Below, piece after piece: positions 59,501-64,000 of a stretch of 64,000 bases of DNA; positions within the stretch are counted from its first letter, which is position 1; each line of letters starts with the position of its first letter. This DNA is from Poa pratensis (lineage: Eukaryota; Streptophyta; Magnoliopsida; Poales; Poaceae), in the NCBI GenBank assembly GCA_947311845.1, contig CAMZMU010000117.1, positions 71,023,444 through 71,087,443 on the forward strand, in the 5' to 3' direction. The translations under genes and the position numbers were made by a program. Under the pieces are notes generated by a model. It was not told the origin of the DNA. It was given only the letters and a program-made list of their open reading frames with translations, and ran no database searches.

Positions 59501-59873
59501 TGAATGACATTGCAATGGCGTACTCAGCAATGGCTGTCTTCCCCGCAGATGTGTGAGCTGAGACCAAGATAGATTCGTTCCGCTCCAAGCACGCAATCGA
59601 GACACTCTGGAAGGGGTCGAGCTGAAATGGGTAAGTCTTGGCCATCTCCCCATTAAACGCAGGGTTTGAAAGGGTCCCATGTATAGCCTCATCCCTGGAC
59701 AAGTCGTAGCCGTTGGGGACAGCGACCTCATGGATGCATGACCGGGAGACGTTTGGACGCTTGGCAGCGGAGCCAGGCAGCGACTGCTGCCCGTCCAGAA
59801 CAGCGGCAGTGGAATTGTCTTCTGAATCTAGCTCGGGTGCTTTCCGCTTGCTGGTATTCTCGACCTCTTCCAT
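53590..59873 (-). CDS. HEN2: DExH-box RNA helicase of the MTR4/SKI2 family, HEN2 type
   Basis: Sixteen minus-strand exons: 59873-58875, 58680-58366, 58180-58076, 57980-57912, 57449-57282, 57201-57130, 57053-56937, 56709-56488, 56360-56202, 55707-55618, 55528-55433, 55359-55206, 55125-54977, 54891-54796, 54634-54542, 53700-53590. Phases close to 1004 aa, about the Arabidopsis HEN2 length. Walker A AHTSAGKT (106-113), DEIH box (197-200), SAT (228-230), then [11 protein letters not shown] and [10 protein letters not shown] in RecA2. The KOW/arch part has [15 protein letters not shown]. The end is [15 protein letters not shown]4-type helicases feed RNA to the nuclear exosome, and HEN2 serves nucleoplasmic transcripts in plants. 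[13 protein letters not shown] and the [14 protein letters not shown] region favour HEN2 (DExH10) over MTR4 (DExH9). A noncoding 5' exon and leader intron are likely (acceptor at 59887/59888). Confidence 0.93.
53939..54269. mobile_element. Stowaway-type MITE in HEN2 last intron, carrying a SINE
   Basis: Left end ATTTCATCCGTTCCGAATTA and right end TTTGGAACGGAGGAAGTA form Stowaway-like inverted termini. Subtracting the nested SINE leaves about 165 bp of noncoding DNA in intron 15 (53701-54541). Confidence 0.7.
54076..54233 (+). mobile_element. tRNA-derived SINE
   Basis: A pol III box A-like TAGCCTAGTGGT (54089-54100) and box B GGTTCGAATCC (54131-54141) are spaced as in tRNA-derived SINEs. The 3' end is T-rich. 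The 10-bp duplication TCCAAAAGAT flanks it (54066-54075 and 54234-54243). The insertion lies inside a MITE and in antisense orientation to HEN2. Confidence 0.87.
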
Positions 59874-60700
59874 TTCTTCGTTAAGACCTGCCTATCACAT
59901 CAGAAACATGAGCCAATTGCAGCAGGAGAGCATCAAAACATTATTACTTATCCCTAGAGGAAAAGAGAATATTGTTTGCAGGAAGGAACGGAGAGGAGCA
60001 GCAGGGCTAGACAAGAATTACAGCTTAACAGGCCAAGAATGTTGTGAAAATTGGAAAACAATGGCCAACTCACAAGATTCCAGTACCGAAGTATAAGTAA
60101 TGGCGAGACTAGTTTATAACCCTAAACCACCACAGTACCAGAAAGAGACTATCATCCCCACAATCAATCAATCATCACATACATAAATTACGAGGCCATG
60201 AAATCAAATCTTTATGAAGAACTTACAGAAATTACCAGAACAAACGGAACGGGAAAACGAAAGCGACATGAATCGATTCGAGCAAGCTACGGTACCCAGG
60301 GGCGGACACAGCGTGGGAAATGGGGGTTCAACTGAACCCTAAAGCCTTAGAAGAATAAAAATGCTACTATCGCTGCACTACACGGAAAGGATAATCCTCG
60401 AGGGACTGGGATGGACTGGAGCGTCCGTCCGTCCCAGGAAGAGGGGTTCCATTAGGTTGCTCGCAGCGAGGAAGCGAACGGAAAAGAACTCCGCAAAGGA
60501 AGCAAGCAAGTTAGGGTTCGTCACCAGCAGACGAAGGGGGAAGGACCCAAGCTGGGGGCTGCGGGAGAAGGTTGCCTTCGCCTTCGAGGGGGCGAGCTCC
60601 TGCTCCGACGGCGGCGGCGGCGGCGACCCCTCGTCCCTCGCTCCTCTGCTTCTGGCGCTCGAACCCTTCGCTGAGACCGATTTGTTCTTTTTTTTTTTGC
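59874..60700 (-). promoter_or_regulatory. HEN2 5' UTR, leader intron and promoter-proximal region
   Basis: On the minus strand a splice acceptor (TAGGCAG, junction at 59887/59888) lies 14 bases before the ATG. A GC-rich stretch with a GCC trinucleotide run and AACCCTAA motifs at about 60500-60670 looks like the first noncoding exon or core promoter. A poly-T/A tract (60687-60707) lies beyond it. The donor site was not fixed. Confidence 0.5.
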
Positions 60701-60892
60701 TTTTTTTAGCAAGCTGAGACCGATTTGTTGTTACACCAATCTATGGATCCACGGGCTGCAATAGTTTCGGACCGGAAAGTCTCGGCCAAAAAAACCAATC
60801 CAGTTGGTTGAGGCGTCGATGAGGGGTTCAAGACCGTGGTGCCGCTTGTTGGTGGGCGGTGCGCTTGGTGGAGCCAACGGTGTGGCCGGGAC

Positions 60893-61514
60893 CCTGTGCA
60901 TTCACGAATAACTTTGTCGTTCGAACCTTACACGTCAAGTCTTAAACTTTTGCCTGGCGATACTTAGCATTGTCCGAGACTCGATCTCCGGCATCACGAT
61001 ACCGAGCTTGATCTCGTTACTTGATAATACTATCTTTACTCGTCTGTGATATTACATCCCGTGACCTAGTCACATGCTTGCAAGCTCATTGATGTAATCA
61101 CACCGAGTGGGTCAGAGTATCTATCCTGCTATGCGGATTGGCAAATCCCACTCTTGATCCCTCGCCTCAACTACTTCCTTCCGATACCGAGAGGGACACC
61201 TTTATTGTCACACTATGTAAGATATGACGTTTGATGCAATCAAAGTATCTTCCAGAAACAGCAATTAAAATTGATCTCACGGTCGAAGGCGTAATGACTA
61301 CGTCCTACAAATATTGGGTGTGTCCATCACATCATTCTCCTAATGATTGACTCCATTGTCAACTGACATAAATGTCACATGATCGGGAAATCTCGATCAT
61401 CAATCGCACAACGGACTAGTAAAGAGGCTACTAGGGAACTGATTGTTTACATACCACACGTGCATTAATATTTCCGCTTAATACAGTTATAGCATGGTAT
61501 AAAACGTATTATAC
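60893..61514 (-). repeat. Inverted 5' segment of a Copia LTR
   Basis: This is the reverse complement of LTR positions about 6430-7055 of the first Copia element. Examples are the complement of CATGCTTGCAAGCTCATTGA and of GTTTACATACCACACGTG. It abuts the direct 3' part of the same LTR at about 61515-61524. The outermost ~60 bp of the LTR is absent. Confidence 0.82.
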
Positions 61515-62452
61515 CACGGCCCCGATGTTAGTCATTGATCGGAGAGCGGGTCTCGATCATGTCTGTGTGTTTTCGAACCGCTAGGGTGACACACTTAAGG
61601 GTAGGTGACGTTTATTTAGATTGGACGCAGAAAAGAAAACAGAGAGAAGAACACTGAAACGTTCCGGGACTTATCCGATTGAGTTCGGAGGGCAACAAAA
61701 TAGTTTTCGGAGCCGGAATAAATTAGATAATATGTATTTAATATTAATTAGTGTAATTAATAGTTAAATATATTTTTATTTAATTAATTTCGAATTTTAA
61801 AAGGCAGCCCACTTAAATGGGCCAACTCCCGGAGGAGAAGGCCCATGAGGGGGGGACGCACCAGAGAGGGGAGGGAGAGGGGCAGCGGGCCTGGCTGGGC
61901 CGAATGGGGCCCACCAGGGCCGCGCACCCCCCTTGGCCGAATTGGCCATGTGGGAATAGTCCCACATGGCTAAGCCAAGGGTGTTGCAGCCCTCCTCCTC
62001 CTATAAATATAGGTGCCCTCATGCTTTGAAAATACACAATTCTCTCTCTCTCATCCCTTTAGACGTGGCCCGCAATTGGGGCTACGCACGGTTGAGGTTT
62101 TTCTCCACCATACGCACTCCGCCGTGCTGCTGGTTTCTCCGGTCCAAGTCTTCTACTTCCGCTGCTTCGCTGGATCGGAGCCCGGATGTCGTCATCTAAT
62201 CCGTACGTGTGTAAGCTCTGCGAGGCGCCACACTTGAGGCGCTTGGAGGAGTTCATCTTCACGACCTCGAGGTCGGCTACGTCGGCTTCATCAGCAACGC
62301 CTGTGCGGGGGCGTAATCCCCACTTTTCGGTCTACAAGGTATGTATATCGATCTCCTCCGTTACGGTATATCTGCATAGTAATTGATTCTGGCTAGTATT
62401 AAGGTTATCGTTGTTAGGAATTTTTTTGTTTTCTGTACACGATCCCCTTCAG

Positions 62453-62464
62453 TGGTATCAGAGC
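62453..62464 (+). other. Primer-binding site (tRNA-iMet) of the second Copia element
   Basis: TGGTATCAGAGC begins two bases after the LTR terminus, exactly as at 20-31. Confidence 0.9.
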
Positions 62465-63486
62465 CGATCTATGCGTAGATATAGCTGTACGGTTTTAGAA
62501 CTCATGTTTTATGAGGGCATCGTTCTTTTAGAAGCTACCCTCTAGCGTGCACTTGTTTTGCCGGCGGCATTGTGTTGATGAAGCGGTCCAGACCGACTTT
62601 ACGCGTACGCTTACGCGAGACTGGTTCCACAACTGACATACGGCTTGTACCGTATATGTGGCTGGCGGGTGTCTGTCTCTCTCGCAATAGTTGGCATTGC
62701 ATTTTCAATGGAGGGCCCGCAAGGGATATGAAATAGCGACTATTTGATCGTTGTTGTGGTTATAGGTTCGTAGGTAAGAAGCGGTTCTATTTACGAAAGC
62801 CCCAAGCCACGTAAAATATGCAAAAGATAAAGTAGAAAGCGTCTAACTTTATTTTGCAGGGGCAATGTGATATGGTCAAGGTAAGTTTAGTAAATTGTTT
62901 ATAAACTGTGGGCGTGAAGGAGACCATCGGCGCAAGACCATATCATATCGCATTACATTTTGATGTTATTGAGTGCATCTTATATTGTGTGTGTATATAT
63001 ATATGGTTATATATTAGTTACACGGCAGTAGTAATATAAGATGATCCCTCCTAAAATACCATTAGTGTTCTCCCTTTAGCGTGCACCACCAAGAAAGTTC
63101 TACGTTATGAGGCAGGCCGTGACGATCGGGTGTCAGACATATCGTCGTTCGCATACGGTGGGTGTAAGACATGTTTGCACAAGCGTATACGCTGAAGGTT
63201 ATTATGGCGAGCCTAGCATGTACAGACATGGCCTCGGAACACAGTGACCGAAAGGTTAAGCACGAGTCACATAGTTGTTGTGATTGACATAGCGATGTCT
63301 ACTTTTGAAGTTATGCTATCGGCCGTGACGATCGGGGGTAGTATAATGGATGGGGGTCGTGTAATCACTAAAACGATTTGAGGGATGCTCGTTTTGAGTG
63401 GGAGTTCTGGTAGTTTTATTTTATTAAAACTTGAACCCATATTTATTATGAACAAAAGTCTTATGTTTTTGCAAATTCCATTGTAG

Positions 63487-63993
63487 ATGTCTCGCCCCAC
63501 CTTTAACCTAGGTCTGTTCCTTGAGAAAGAAAAGCTTAAGACCAATGGGTCGAACTTCACGTCCTGATTCCGCAACCTGAGGATCCTCCTCACTCCCCAC
63601 AAGGTGGCCTACGTCCTGGAGGCCGCCATAGGTGATCAGCCTGTAGACACCGCCTCTGAGGACGAGAAGAAAGTCTATCAGTCCAAGGCGGATGATTCCT
63701 CCTTTTTCCAGAGTGGCATGCTCTATGCCGTGGAAGCTGACCTGCAGAAGCGCTTTGAGAAGATGAGCGCCTTTGAGATAATTACTGATCTCAAGGCTGT
63801 CTCACTGATGCCAGGAATCGAAAAGGGGCTGAACACGCAGTCAAACAATCCTCAACTACCTCGGCGACGGTGCTCGTCGAGCTCGGTGAGGAACATCACG
63901 ACAGAGAGGAAACACCAGCACGTACCCAGGTTCAGGCCCACCGCGAGGTGTAAAGACCCTACTTCCTGCTTTGTTGTATTGCACTGCTTGTAG
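63487..63993 (+). pseudogene. Copia gag start, broken by a stop and a foreign junction
   Basis: The ATG opens MSRPTFNLGLFLEKEKLKTN. A TGA at 63565-63567 replaces codon 27, where related gags usually have Trp. The frame continues LRILLTPHKVAYVLEAAIG, then AVEADLQKRFEKMSAFEII and DLKAV. From about 63800 it no longer resembles gag and reads Arg/Ser-rich, so another element or a rearrangement probably begins there. Confidence 0.75.
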
Positions 63994-64000
63994 AGGTTAC

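Larger units (their letters stand above)
61515..64000 (+). mobile_element. Second Copia element, same family as the first (LTR part, leader, gag start; runs off window)
   Basis: The LTR portion 61524-62451 matches 7079-7952 and includes a CCTATAAATATAG promoter motif near 62001. The primer site TGGTATCAGAGC is at 62453-62464. The leader 62465-63486 is colinear with 1540-2530 of the first element (for example GGGGCAATGTGATATGGTCA in both). Gag begins at 63487. Similarity to gag stops at about 63800, where foreign sequence starts. Confidence 0.87.

Noticed and set aside
1..64000. tRNA, rRNA and organellar inserts, and plant pararetrovirus sequence
   Set aside because: Only tRNA-related primer sites and one SINE head were seen. 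No full tRNA, rRNA, plastid or mitochondrial gene, and no viral domain, was recognised.

Overview
This window is nuclear DNA of a large, repeat-rich grass genome, most likely a Triticeae species (wheat, barley, Aegilops or a relative). The evidence is intron-rich plant genes with GT-AG splicing, nested Copia- and Gypsy-type LTR retrotransposons with tRNA-iMet and tRNA-Asp primer-binding sites, CACTA, Stowaway, Harbinger-like and hAT-like elements, and one tRNA-derived SINE. No bacterial, organellar or viral gene set was seen. I recognised families from memory of their proteins; no database search was run.

Layout. (1) 1-7952: internal part and 3' LTR of a decayed Copia element on the + strand, split by a complete 1468-bp CACTA element (71-1538, target duplication ACA). 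(2) 7953-24300: a gene island. A WD40 protein of the WDR20/DMWD type has 11 exons (9599-16056, +). It is followed by cleavage stimulation factor CSTF64 in 10 exons (17827-22998, +), where exon 8 appears to carry a one-base frameshift. (3) 24354-37532: an unrecognised minus-strand gene, now a pseudogene, split by a four-level nested insertion: gene > short-LTR element (24583-36959, duplication CCACT) > solo LTR (26517-36208, CTCAG) > non-autonomous Gypsy-like element (27593-35072, GCCGG). All three target duplications match. (4) 37671-41377: a second, inverted copy of the same solo LTR (CCCGC) and a 1.39-kb TRIM-like element (GATAG). (5) 41383-53000: decayed repeats plus a shattered tandem duplicate of the 3' half of CSTF64. 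This is broken by a Mutator-like element, an F-box/DUF295 pseudogene with a hAT-like MITE and a 122-bp perfect palindrome, and a long-TIR element with a 51/53-bp tandem array. (6) 53590-59873: an intact 16-exon minus-strand gene for a HEN2/MTR4-type DExH RNA helicase (1004 aa), with a SINE nested in a MITE in its last intron. (7) 60890-64000: a second Copia element of the same family as the first, with a partly inverted LTR and a broken gag start.

Genes together. CSTF64 acts in pre-mRNA 3'-end cleavage. HEN2 feeds nuclear RNA to the exosome. They converge tail to tail across about 30 kb of inserted DNA. Nothing in the sequence shows co-regulation. Exon coordinates come from reading frame continuity and GT-AG sites. 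All WDR and HEN2 exon phases close exactly (561 and 1004 codons before the stop).
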